Program-made: the position numbers and the translations under genes
Part shown: positions 34,354 to 42,399 of the stretch, one piece after another
How the letters are laid out: each line of letters starts with the position of its first letter
Position numbering within the stretch: the stretch's first letter is position 1
Assembly (NCBI RefSeq): GCF_000308615.1
Contig: NZ_BAGB01000026.1
Coordinates: 1 to 64,000 of the forward strand
Length of the DNA: 64,000 bases
Direction: 5' to 3'
DNA from: Nocardia jiangxiensis NBRC 101359
GTDB taxonomy: Bacteria > Actinomycetota > Actinomycetes > Mycobacteriales > Mycobacteriaceae
Notes under the pieces: generated by a model
What the model saw: the letters and a program-made list of their open reading frames with translations, nothing else
What the model was told of the DNA's origin: nothing
The model's database searches: none

Positions 34354-35745
34354 ATGTCCGTGAAGAGCACCGTCGAGCAGCTGAGCCCGACCCGGGTCCG
34401 CATCAACGTCGAGGTGCCCTTCGAGGAGCTGAAGCCGGACTTCGATCGGGCCTACAAGGCGTTGGCCGGTCAGGTGCGTATTCCGGGTTTCCGTCCGGGT
34501 AAGGCCCCGGCCAAGCTGCTCGAGGCCCGGCTGGGGCGCGGAGCGGTCCTCGAACAGGTCGTCAACGATGCGCTTCCGGCCCGCTACAGCGAGGCCGTGA
34601 CGGCGGGCGAGGTCAAGGTCATCGGCCGCCCGGAGATCGAGATCACCAAGATCGAGGACGGCCAGGAGCTGGCCTTCACCGCCGAGGTGGACGTCCGCCC
34701 GGAGATCACCCTGCCCGACTTCTCCAGCATCGCGGTCACTGTCGACCCGATCGCGATCGAGGACGCGGACATCGAGGAGCAGCTGCAGTCGCTGCGTCAG
34801 CGTTTCGGCACCCTGACCACCGCCGAGCGCGCGGTGCAGGACGGCGACTTCGTCTCCATCGACCTGTCGGCCACCGTCGACGGCGAAGAGGTCCCCGAGG
34901 CCTCCACCACCGGCCTGTCGCACGAGGTCGGCTCGGGTCAGCTGATCGAGGGGCTGGACGAGACCCTGGCCGGTATGAACGCCGAGGAGTCCAAGGAGTT
35001 CACCTCCACCCTGGTCGCCGGTGAGCACGCCGGTAAGGAAGCGGTCATCACCGTCAAGGTGAACTCGGTCAAGGAGCGCGAGCTGCCCGAGGCCGATGAC
35101 GAATTCGCCCAGCTGGCCAGCGAATTCGACACCATCGACGAGCTGAAGGACGACCTGCGCACCCGCGTCGAGCGGGTCAAGAAGGTCGAGCAGGCCGGCG
35201 TCATCCGCGACAAGGTGCTCGAGAGCCTGCTCGAGCAGACCGAGGTGCCGCTGCCCGAGGGCGCGGTGCAGGCCGAGATCGATGCGGTCCTGCACGACGC
35301 GGTGCACGGCTTCGATCACGACGAGGCCAAGTTCGCCGAGGCGCTCGAGGCGCAGGGCTCCTCCCGCGAGGAGTTCGACAAGGACACCAAGGAGTCCGCG
35401 GAGAAGTCGGTCAAGACCCAGCTGCTGCTGGACGCGGTCGCCGACGCCGAGGACACCCAGGTCGGCCAGGACGAGCTGACCGAGCGGATCCTGTTCCAGG
35501 CGCAGCGCTACGGCCTGTCGCCGGAGCAGTTCATCCAGCAGGTGCAGCAGGCCGGTCAGCTCGGCGCGATCTTCGCCGACGTGCGCCGCGGCAAGGCCCT
35601 GGCCGGTGTGGTCGGGCAGACCACGGTCACCGACACCGCGGGTAACACCGTCGACACCGACGAAATGTTCGGTGGCCCTGCCGATTCCGAGGACGAGGGG
35701 CAGGACGAGCAGGCCGCGGAGACGGCCGCCGCGACCGCCGAGTGA
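34354..35745 (+). CDS. tig: trigger factor, ribosome-associated chaperone
   Basis: A 463-residue trigger factor. The N-terminal ribosome-binding domain has the signature [14 protein letters not shown] PPIase (FKBP-like) domain ([18 protein letters not shown]) follows, then the helical C-terminal arms. The tail is acidic and low-complexity ([15 protein letters not shown]). The GTG/ATG region at 34354 gives [21 protein letters not shown], the usual start. It precedes clpP1-clpP2-clpX as in other bacteria, with a hairpin after the stop. Confidence 0.97.
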   Translation: MSVKSTVEQLSPTRVRINVEVPFEELKPDFDRAYKALAGQVRIPGFRPGKAPAKLLEARLGRGAVLEQVVNDALPARYSEAVTAGEVKVIGRPEIEITKIEDGQELAFTAEVDVRPEITLPDFSSIAVTVDPIAIEDADIEEQLQSLRQRFGTLTTAERAVQDGDFVSIDLSATVDGEEVPEASTTGLSHEVGSGQLIEGLDETLAGMNAEESKEFTSTLVAGEHAGKEAVITVKVNSVKERELPEADDEFAQLASEFDTIDELKDDLRTRVERVKKVEQAGVIRDKVLESLLEQTEVPLPEGAVQAEIDAVLHDAVHGFDHDEAKFAEALEAQGSSREEFDKDTKESAEKSVKTQLLLDAVADAEDTQVGQDELTERILFQAQRYGLSPEQFIQQVQQAGQLGAIFADVRRGKALAGVVGQTTVTDTAGNTVDTDEMFGGPADSEDEGQDEQAAETAAATAE

Positions 35746-35769
35746 GCAGGGAAATTCGCAGCGAAGTTG

Positions 35770-35780
35770 CGCTGTAAGCG
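35770..35780. promoter_or_regulatory. ClgR-like operator upstream of clpP1
   Basis: CGCTGTAAGCG matches the core of the actinobacterial ClgR box (CGCY-N3-RGCG). It lies 190 bp before the clpP1 ATG, in the tig-clpP1 gap. In mycobacteria and corynebacteria ClgR activates clpP1P2. The XRE gene at 2567 is a candidate but not the only possible regulator. Confidence 0.45.
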
Positions 35781-35784
35781 ATAA

Positions 35785-35816
35785 CAGGGCGGTACCGGGA
35801 GTTCGGTGCCGCCCTG
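35785..35816 (+). terminator. hairpin terminator of tig
   Basis: A 12-bp stem with one mismatch, CAGGGCGGTACC with GGTGCCGCCCTG, loop 8 nt, followed by CTTCGTT. It immediately follows the ClgR-like box, so tig and clpP1 are separate units. Confidence 0.65.
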
Positions 35817-35969
35817 CTTCGTTAGGGTTTGTGTCAGCGAATCAGATTTGCGGTCGATCCGACGGGCGGTCCGGTGGTTCAGGACCAGGCGCCCCCGGGA
35901 GATCGCAGGTTGGATAGAGACTGCGTGCTTGCAAGCAGCGAGCCGGTGAGAGAGGGCAGGTATCCGTTA

Positions 35970-36560
35970 ATGACATCCCCAACTTCTGGGCTCAACCTGA
36001 GTGATTCGGTCTACGAGCGCCTCCTGCGGGAACGAATCATCTTCCTGGGCACCGACGTCAACGACGACATCGCCAACAAGTTGTGCGCCCAGATGCTGCT
36101 GCTGTCGGCCGAGGATCCGACGCGCGACATCTCGCTGTACATCAACTCGCCCGGTGGTTCGGTTTCGGCCGGTATGGCCATCTACGACACCATGCAGTTC
36201 GTGGATTGCGATGTCATGACCATCGGCATGGGCCTGGCGGCCTCGATGGGCCAGTTCCTGCTGACCGCCGGTGCGAAGGGTAAGCGACTGGCCCTGCCGC
36301 ACGCCCGGATCATGATGCACCAGCCGTCGGCCGGTATCGGCGGCACCGCGGCGGACATCGCCATCCAGGCCGATCTGTACGCGAAGAACAAAGAGGAGAT
36401 GAACCGTCTGCAGGCCGAGCACACCGGCAAGACGGTCGAGCAGATCGAGGCCGACGCCGATCGCGACCGCTGGTTCACCGCCGCGGAGGCCCTGGATTAC
36501 GGCTTCATCGATCGTGTTATCAGCCGCGAGGCCCAGGCCAATAACGGCCAGAGCGAATAA
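35970..36560 (+). CDS. clpP1: ClpP1, ATP-dependent Clp protease proteolytic subunit
   Basis: A 196-residue housekeeping ClpP with Ser92 (GLAASMGQ), His117 (MMHQP) and the Asp of DRDRWFT. The ATG at 35970 is chosen by homology ([19 protein letters not shown]); the frame is open to 35829. It is separated from clpP2 by 30 bp and forms the mixed ClpP1P2 tetradecamer with it in actinobacteria. Confidence 0.97.
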   Translation: MTSPTSGLNLSDSVYERLLRERIIFLGTDVNDDIANKLCAQMLLLSAEDPTRDISLYINSPGGSVSAGMAIYDTMQFVDCDVMTIGMGLAASMGQFLLTAGAKGKRLALPHARIMMHQPSAGIGGTAADIAIQADLYAKNKEEMNRLQAEHTGKTVEQIEADADRDRWFTAAEALDYGFIDRVISREAQANNGQSE

Positions 36561-36590
36561 GCACACCCCACAAGGACTTTGGAGACGAAG

Positions 36591-37259
36591 ATGGCCAATC
36601 TTTTCGACCCGCGTGCGGGCCTCGGCGGCAAGGCGTCACAGGGCGCGCAGTCGCGCTACATCCTGCCGTCGTTCGTGGAGCACTCGAGCTTCGGCGTCAA
36701 GGAGTCGAATCCGTACAACAAGCTGTTCGAGGAGCGCATCATCTTCCTCGGCATGCCGATCGACGACACCGTCGCGAATGATGTCATGGCGCAGCTGCTG
36801 GTGCTCGAGTCGTTGGACCCCGATCGCGACATCACCATGTACATCAACTCGCCCGGCGGTGATGTGACCGCGCTGATGGCCATCTACGACACGATGCAGT
36901 ACGTGCGCGCCGACGTGGCCACGGTCTGCCTCGGCGAGGCGGCCTCGGCGGCGGCGGTGCTGCTCGCGGCCGGGACCCCGGGCAAGCGTGCGGCCCTGCC
37001 CAACGCCCGCGTGCTGATCCACCAGCCCCGCACCGGCGGTATCCAGGGCCAGGTCTCGGACCTGCAGATCGCGGCGGCGGAGATCGAACGGATCCGGTCC
37101 CAGATGGAGGCCATCCTGGCCCGCCACACGGGTAAGTCGGCGGAGGAGGTTCGCAAGGACACCGACCGCGACAAGATCCTCACCGCGGAGGAGGCCAAGG
37201 AGTACGGGATCGTCGATCAGGTCTTCGACTACCGCAAGCTGAGCGCCCAGAAGAAATGA
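36591..37259 (+). CDS. clpP2: ClpP2, ATP-dependent Clp protease proteolytic subunit
   Basis: A 222-residue partner of ClpP1 with a longer N-terminus and intact Ser119 (GEAASAAAV) and His144 (LIHQP). ATG 36591 gives [16 protein letters not shown], with GGAGA just upstream. In mycobacteria this subunit docks ClpX or ClpC1. Confidence 0.97.
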   Translation: MANLFDPRAGLGGKASQGAQSRYILPSFVEHSSFGVKESNPYNKLFEERIIFLGMPIDDTVANDVMAQLLVLESLDPDRDITMYINSPGGDVTALMAIYDTMQYVRADVATVCLGEAASAAAVLLAAGTPGKRAALPNARVLIHQPRTGGIQGQVSDLQIAAAEIERIRSQMEAILARHTGKSAEEVRKDTDRDKILTAEEAKEYGIVDQVFDYRKLSAQKK

Positions 37260-37586
37260 GTGGTCGGGCGGCGGCGTCCCGGTGGCCGTAGTCTATGGGC
37301 ACTGGGACGCGCCGACCATGACCTCGAGTCCGGTCGAACCGGACACGGCGTCGTGAGAAACACGCCAAGTTGTCGCCCCGTATCGGGCTCAGCAGGTACG
37401 GTCATTCCAGGGACCTTTGCTCGTGGTTGTCGGCAAGGACCGCACAAACTCATCATGTCGGGGCCGGGGGAGTATGAGCCGGTGGCCGACACCGCACAGG
37501 GTGTTGCGGGTAGCGTTGTTTGAAGGCGGCTTGTCGGCGACCGGAACAGACGGTTGCACGCGGACAAGGAAGTAGGGACCCACGAG
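37260..37586. other. clpP2-clpX intergenic region with hairpin
   Basis: 327 bp without a supported gene. It begins with a GCGTCCC...GGGACGC hairpin (37274-37310) that probably ends the clpP1-clpP2 transcript. clpX thus likely has its own promoter within the remaining 270 bp; no clear -10/-35 pair was chosen. Confidence 0.45.
37274..37310 (+). terminator. hairpin after clpP2
   Basis: Stem GCGTCCC-G-GTG with CAC-T-GGGACGC (one mismatch), 15-nt loop, 15 bp after the clpP2 stop. Confidence 0.4.
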
Positions 37587-38870
37587 ATGGCGCGCATCGG
37601 TGATGGCGGCGACTTGCTCAAATGCTCGTTCTGCGGAAAGAGTCAGAAGCAGGTCAAGAAGCTCATTGCGGGACCGGGGGTGTACATCTGTGACGAGTGC
37701 ATCGACCTGTGCAACGAGATCATCGAGGAGGAACTCGCTGAATCGAGCGAGGTCAAACTCGACGAACTGCCCAAACCTGCCGAGATCCGGGACTTCCTCG
37801 AGAACTACGTGATCGGCCAGGACACCGCCAAGCGCACCCTGGCGGTCGCGGTCTACAACCACTACAAGCGCATCCAAGCCGGCGACAAGAGTCGCGACGG
37901 CCGCGGTGAGCCGGTCGAGCTGACCAAGTCGAACATCCTCATGCTGGGTCCGACCGGCTGCGGTAAGACCTATCTGGCCCAGACGCTGGCCAAGATGCTG
38001 AACGTGCCGTTCGCCATCGCCGACGCCACGGCGCTGACCGAGGCCGGTTACGTCGGCGAGGATGTGGAGAACATCCTGCTCAAGCTGATCCAGGCCGCCG
38101 ATTACGACGTCAAGCGCGCCGAGACCGGCATCATCTACATCGACGAGGTCGACAAGATCGCCCGCAAGTCCGAGAACCCGTCGATCACCCGCGACGTCTC
38201 CGGTGAGGGTGTGCAGCAGGCGCTGCTGAAGATCCTGGAGGGCACCCAGGCCAGCGTGCCGCCGCAGGGCGGGCGCAAGCATCCGCATCAGGAGTTCATC
38301 CAGATCGACACCACGAACGTGCTGTTCATCGTGGCCGGTGCGTTCGCGGGCCTGGAGAAGATCGTGCAGGACCGGGTCGGCAAGCGCGGCATCGGATTCG
38401 GCGCGGAGGTTCGTTCGAAGGCCGAGATCGACACCACCGATCACTTCGCCGACGTGATGCCTGAGGATCTGATCAAGTTCGGTCTGATCCCGGAGTTCAT
38501 CGGCCGTCTGCCCGTCGTGGCCTCGGTGACGAACCTGGACAAGGATTCGCTGGTGAAGATCCTGTCCGAGCCGAAGAACGCACTGGTCAAGCAGTACGTG
38601 CGGCTGTTCGACATGGACGGCGTCGACCTGGAGTTCACCCAGGACGCGCTCGAGGCCATCGCCGATCAGGCAATTCTGCGCGGCACCGGCGCTCGTGGTC
38701 TGCGCGCCATCATGGAAGAAGTGCTGCTGCCGGTGATGTACGACATCCCCAGCCGCGACGACGTCGCCAAGGTGGTCGTGAACGCCGACACCGTCAACGA
38801 CAACGTGCTGCCGACCATCGTCCCGCGCAAGCAGTCCCAGCGCACCGAGCGTCGCGAGAAGTCGGCCTGA
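37587..38870 (+). CDS. clpX: ClpX, ATP-binding unfoldase of ClpXP
   Basis: A 427-residue AAA+ unfoldase. The N-terminal zinc-binding domain is CSFCGKSQ...CDECIDLC. The Walker A motif is GPTGCGKT, Walker B is [10 protein letters not shown], followed by the sensor and the small domain. The LGF/IGF-type ClpP-docking loop reads RGIGFG (in [12 protein letters not shown]). ATG 37587 gives [17 protein letters not shown]. It is followed by a strong terminator. Confidence 0.98.
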   Translation: MARIGDGGDLLKCSFCGKSQKQVKKLIAGPGVYICDECIDLCNEIIEEELAESSEVKLDELPKPAEIRDFLENYVIGQDTAKRTLAVAVYNHYKRIQAGDKSRDGRGEPVELTKSNILMLGPTGCGKTYLAQTLAKMLNVPFAIADATALTEAGYVGEDVENILLKLIQAADYDVKRAETGIIYIDEVDKIARKSENPSITRDVSGEGVQQALLKILEGTQASVPPQGGRKHPHQEFIQIDTTNVLFIVAGAFAGLEKIVQDRVGKRGIGFGAEVRSKAEIDTTDHFADVMPEDLIKFGLIPEFIGRLPVVASVTNLDKDSLVKILSEPKNALVKQYVRLFDMDGVDLEFTQDALEAIADQAILRGTGARGLRAIMEEVLLPVMYDIPSRDDVAKVVVNADTVNDNVLPTIVPRKQSQRTERREKSA

Positions 38871-38890
38871 GTTTTCCGCCTACACGTCCG

Positions 38891-38927
38891 AACGGGCCCC
38901 GGGAGAGCGAATCTCCCGGGGCCCGTT
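38891..38927 (+). terminator. strong hairpin terminator after clpX
   Basis: A perfect 16-bp stem, AACGGGCCCCGGGAGA with TCTCCCGGGGCCCGTT, with a 5-nt loop, 21 bp after the clpX stop. Confidence 0.85.
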
Positions 38928-38979
38928 GTCGTTTCGGCGCACTGTCGCCGAGCCGGCGTGCCCCGAGCGGTAACGGGGA

Positions 38980-39579
38980 TCAGTTCGGCCAGGACGGGTT
39001 GCGGCCCAGGTAGGCGAGGATGCGGTCGAGCGGGTCGGCCTCCGACGCGACGGTCAGCTCCGGGGCGAAGGCCGACTGTGCGGTGGTGCGGGCCTCGCCG
39101 GTGGGCACCATGAGGGTGATCTCGAGTGCGGGTTCGACGAAATCGTCGGCGAGCCGATAGGGCAGGTCCAGGGCGCGGGCGATATCCCAGCCGTGCACGA
39201 CGTAGTCGATGAAGTGGGCGCGCAGGGCCATACTGCCGGGCGCCTGGACGCCGGGTCCGAATTCGGGGAGATCGAACAGCCGATCCAGGATGTCGGGTCG
39301 GTCGTAGGCGGCGGTGACCTCCGCGGCGGCGTCGGCGTAGTCGCGCACCGGATCGTCGGCGAGCGGTTGCACCTTCCAGACGTCGAGGTCCGCACCGTTG
39401 CCGCGTGCGGCGGCGGCGAAGCCGCGGTGCTGAACGGTCATGTGTGCCAGTAGATCCGCCACGGTCCAGGCGGCACAGGGGGTGGGGTGTTCGAGGTGGT
39501 CGGGGGTCAGATGCCCGACGATCTCGACGGAGTAGTCGACGGCGCGGCGATTCAGATCGCGGATATCGGGAGTGGTCAT
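38980..39579 (-). CDS. TIGR03086 family protein (mycothiol-dependent maleylpyruvate isomerase-like)
   Basis: A 199-residue DinB-like four-helix protein of the TIGR03086 group. The TPCAAWTVADLLAHM segment and the ALRAHFIDYVVHGWDIARAL segment carry the His metal ligands. The fold is shared by mycothiol-dependent S-transferases; the reaction here is unknown. Divergent from a MarR gene with a large inverted repeat between, so MarR probably controls it. Confidence 0.85.
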   Translation of the reverse strand: MTTPDIRDLNRRAVDYSVEIVGHLTPDHLEHPTPCAAWTVADLLAHMTVQHRGFAAAARGNGADLDVWKVQPLADDPVRDYADAAAEVTAAYDRPDILDRLFDLPEFGPGVQAPGSMALRAHFIDYVVHGWDIARALDLPYRLADDFVEPALEITLMVPTGEARTTAQSAFAPELTVASEADPLDRILAYLGRNPSWPN

Positions 39580-39587
39580 GGTCCAGA

Positions 39588-39624
39588 TAGTAAGCGCATG
39601 CGTATCGTATGTCCATGCTTACTA
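39588..39624. promoter_or_regulatory. inverted repeat between TIGR03086 and MarR genes
   Basis: TAGTAAGC (39588-39595) and GCTTACTA (39617-39624) are perfect 8-bp arms around a 21-nt, AT-richer spacer. Likely MarR operator. Confidence 0.6.
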
Positions 39625-39650
39625 ATTGAGAGCACGTAAAGTCTGCTGAC

Positions 39651-40181
39651 ATGACCGAGTTCGACGGCGGCGCTTCGCAGGGCTCTGCGCGGTCACCCGA
39701 GCCGCCGACATCCGATGTGCCGCGCAGCGGGCGCCCCGATCTGGCGGCGATGATCGCACCGCTGGCGCGCACGCTGATGGCGGCGGAACTGCCCGTACTC
39801 GACAAGCACGGGCTGACGATGTGGGCGTATGCCGTATTACTCGGGCTCGATCGCGGACCCGCCCGTGGGCAGGGCGTGCTGGCTCAGGAGATCGGCGCCG
39901 ACAAGACGCGGATCATCCCGGTCCTGGACGACCTGCAGCAGCGCGGCCTGATCGAGCGTCGGCCGGATCCGGCGGACCGGCGGGCACGGGTTCTGGCGTT
40001 GACCGCGCACGGGCGAGCGGTGCGCGATGCCGCGCAGGCCGATATCCAGGCCCAGGAAGAAAAATTGTTGAACAGACTCAGCGCCGCCGACCGGCGGGGT
40101 CTGCTGAATTCCCTGATCGTCCTCTCGACTGTGTCGCGCGAAGAGATCGTCGGGCAGGACGACGGTCCCACGCCCCCTTGA
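39651..40181 (+). CDS. MarR family transcriptional regulator
   Basis: A 176-residue MarR protein with a winged helix (about residues 60-120: VLAQEIGADKTRIIPVLDDLQQRGLIERRPDPADRRARV). The DRR wing motif is intact. The first 30 residues are disordered. It is divergent from the TIGR03086 gene, sharing the palindrome at 39588-39624. The ligand is unknown. Confidence 0.9.
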   Translation: MTEFDGGASQGSARSPEPPTSDVPRSGRPDLAAMIAPLARTLMAAELPVLDKHGLTMWAYAVLLGLDRGPARGQGVLAQEIGADKTRIIPVLDDLQQRGLIERRPDPADRRARVLALTAHGRAVRDAAQADIQAQEEKLLNRLSAADRRGLLNSLIVLSTVSREEIVGQDDGPTPP

Positions 40182-40350
40182 GTTAACGGCGAGTGCGTTG
40201 TGGCGCACCCGCCACGGACCGGTGACGATCGGAATGCCCGCTCGTGCCCGTTGCCGGAGATCGTCGTCGACCTCCCTGGTTCGCCGTTGAACCTTCGTCC
40301 GTTATTGAGGAAATCGTCGGCGGTGGCGGCCTCGTTACCGGCCGATCCGC

Positions 40351-40884
40351 TCATCTGTTACGACGGCCCGGCAGCCGGAAAGTCATCGGCGCCGGATCGC
40401 GGAGTTGGGCGCGTTCGCGGGGTGCGGCCAGCGCCGCGACCAGGCCGAGCAACGGTGGCAGGATCGCGGCGAAGATTTCGAGAACGTAGTTGCCCGTGGA
40501 CATTCCGTCCGGGCGGTGGGTGAGATGGTAGATCGCGTGCGGCACCCCGAACACCACCCAGCCGCCACCGGCCACCCGCGCCAGCAGGCTGTCGCCGTAG
40601 AACAGCGCGGCGGCGGTCATCGCGCCGACTGCCAGGAAGAATGCGCCCGTGTCCGCGACGAGGTGGTGGTTGTACGGGCCGTCCATCGCGACCCAGTTCA
40701 GGCCGAGGCCCGGCATACTCCGATAGAACGGCCCGGGTGCCAGGACACCCCAGAGTCCGACCAGGATGCCCACGATCGCCAGGATCCACAAGCTGATTCG
40801 GGTGATCAGCCAGCGTCGCCGGTTGACGTCCAGTCGCATTCGCACCCGCAGGTTGTCCCCTGCACGCTCGACCGAGATCCGCAT
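40351..40884 (-). CDS. four-helix membrane protein of unknown function
   Basis: A 177-residue protein with four predicted membrane helices at about residues 25-47, 73-97, 100-121 and 131-153. A conserved-looking HHLVADTGAFFLAVGA and VPHAIYHLTHRPDGMS pair is visible, and the His residues could bind metal or haem. ATG 40884 follows GGGAGGA. No family name is given. It lies just past a ketosteroid isomerase gene on the same strand (99 bp). Confidence 0.7.
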   Translation of the reverse strand: MRISVERAGDNLRVRMRLDVNRRRWLITRISLWILAIVGILVGLWGVLAPGPFYRSMPGLGLNWVAMDGPYNHHLVADTGAFFLAVGAMTAAALFYGDSLLARVAGGGWVVFGVPHAIYHLTHRPDGMSTGNYVLEIFAAILPPLLGLVAALAAPRERAQLRDPAPMTFRLPGRRNR

Positions 40885-40983
40885 CCGATCCTCCCGCCTC
40901 GCCGCACTCGCGTTGCACAGTCACGGTAATTCGGGCGAATGCCGCGGACAAGAGCGTTGGCGTGGCGGGCGGCGTGGCGTGGG

Positions 40984-41358
40984 TCAGATGGGGTCGACCT
41001 GCAGGTCGTCCTGGCTCCAGTAGGCGCGCATGCTCAGGATGCGGCCCTCGTCGTCGAATTCCATGATGTCGATCGGGGAGATGGTCATCCGGTGTCCGTG
41101 TCCCTCGGAGACCATGGTGAACGCGACCGCGGCGTGGTTGCCCGAGACGCGGATCGTGGTGGGTTCGGCCTTGCGCTGCAAGGGTTCCAGGACCGCGTAC
41201 AACTCACGGATGGCCTCGAGTCCGCGCCGCGGTTCGCTGCCGATCGGGTCCTCCACCACCGCCTCGGGGGCGTAGAGCTCGAGGATCTGTGCGGCTGTAC
41301 CGCCGGCCACCAGCTCGATGTACCGTTCGACCGTCGCGCGACTCTGCTGCGTACCCAT
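40984..41358 (-). CDS. ketosteroid delta-5-3-isomerase family protein (NTF2 fold)
   Basis: A 124-residue cone-fold (SnoaL/NTF2-like) protein closely matching bacterial ketosteroid isomerases. VEDPIGSEPRRGLEAIRELYA corresponds to VEDPVGSEPRSG in Comamonas testosteroni KSI. All three catalytic residues are present: Tyr13, Asp37 (VEDPIG) and Asp97 (SPIDIMEF). The product should shift a steroid double bond. A KstR-like palindrome 18 bp upstream fits cholesterol-catabolism control. Isomerase chemistry is inferred from residues; the steroid was not tested. ATG 41358. Confidence 0.88.
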   Translation of the reverse strand: MGTQQSRATVERYIELVAGGTAAQILELYAPEAVVEDPIGSEPRRGLEAIRELYAVLEPLQRKAEPTTIRVSGNHAAVAFTMVSEGHGHRMTISPIDIMEFDDEGRILSMRAYWSQDDLQVDPI

Positions 41359-41375
41359 GACTGCTCCCAGTGAAT

Positions 41376-41389
41376 TGAAACGTGTTTCA
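41376..41389. promoter_or_regulatory. KstR-like operator upstream of the ketosteroid isomerase
   Basis: TGAAACGTGTTTCA fits the 14-bp consensus TNNAACNNGTTNNA of KstR, the TetR repressor of sterol catabolism in mycobacteria. It is a palindrome except for its central two bases. It lies 17 bp upstream of the ATG. Confidence 0.6.
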
Positions 41390-41421
41390 GTTCCGCAGCG
41401 TAACAGTCGCGGGGGCCGGAA

Positions 41422-42324
41422 TCAGTCGACGTGTGCGGTGAGTGGGAGGGCGGTGAGGCGTTCGGGTCCGGAGTAGACGTTCATGGTCTCTCCGCGCAGG
41501 AAGCCGACCAGCGTCAGCCCGGTCTCCAGGGCCAGGTCCACCGCCAGGGAACTGGGTGCGGACACCGCGCCGAGCATCGGGATACCGGCCATCACGGCCT
41601 TCTGCACGAGTTCGAACGAGGCGCGGCCGCTCACGATCAGCACCAGATCGTGCGCGGGGATCCGGTTCTCCCGCATGGCCCAGCCGATCACCTTGTCCAC
41701 CGCGTTGTGGCGGCCGACGTCCTCGCGCACCGCCACCGCCTCGCCGTCGGGGGTGAACAGACCAGCCGCGTGCAGGCCGCCGGTGGAGGCGAAAACCTTC
41801 TGGCGGTCCCGCAATTCGTCCGGAAGGGTGGCCAGGGTCGCGGTGTCCACGGTCGGGCCGTCCGAGGTCAGGGGGTAGCGGCTGCGGGTGCGGACCTCGT
41901 CGAGGGTGGTTCTGCCGCACAGGCCACAGGCGCTGGTGGTCAGCACGTTGCGGGTGGAAATCGGTGTGGGCGTGCGTAGTTCGATATCGAGGATGTTGTA
42001 GGTGTTCTGTCCGGCGGTGCTGTCCGGCGGTGACTCCGGGAAGCCGAGATGGTTGCGCATATTGCTCGCGCCGGGTGCGCAGCGGTCCGCACCGGCGCAG
42101 TATCGGGCCGAGACGACGTCCTGTGCCGAGCCGATGATGTTCTCGCTCAACAGGAATCCGTGCGCGAGGTCGATATCGTTGCCCGGGGTGCGCATGGTCA
42201 CCGTCAGTGACTCGCCGTCGACGCGCAGTTCGAGCGGTTCCTCCACGGCCAGGGTGTCCGGGCGGTGCACCTGGCCGTGGGCGGTGATTCGCAGCGTCTT
42301 GCGACGGGCCGTCACCCTGCTCAT
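41422..42324 (-). CDS. fdhD: formate dehydrogenase accessory sulfurtransferase FdhD
   Basis: A 300-residue FdhD. It transfers sulfur to the molybdenum cofactor of formate dehydrogenase-type enzymes. Visible marks: TLAVEEPLELRVDG, the C-x-x-C site TSACGLCGRTT, AGLFTPDGEAVAVREDVGRHNAVDKVIG. ATG 42324. It follows the FdhF-like gene by 75 bp, its likely client. Confidence 0.95.
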   Translation of the reverse strand: MSRVTARRKTLRITAHGQVHRPDTLAVEEPLELRVDGESLTVTMRTPGNDIDLAHGFLLSENIIGSAQDVVSARYCAGADRCAPGASNMRNHLGFPESPPDSTAGQNTYNILDIELRTPTPISTRNVLTTSACGLCGRTTLDEVRTRSRYPLTSDGPTVDTATLATLPDELRDRQKVFASTGGLHAAGLFTPDGEAVAVREDVGRHNAVDKVIGWAMRENRIPAHDLVLIVSGRASFELVQKAVMAGIPMLGAVSAPSSLAVDLALETGLTLVGFLRGETMNVYSGPERLTALPLTAHVD

Positions 42325-42399
42325 GGTTGTGCCTCGTTCCTGTTCTCGCCCCGTGTCATCGGTTCCGGGTCCTGTGGCGCGGTCATGTGGTGTAGCTGC

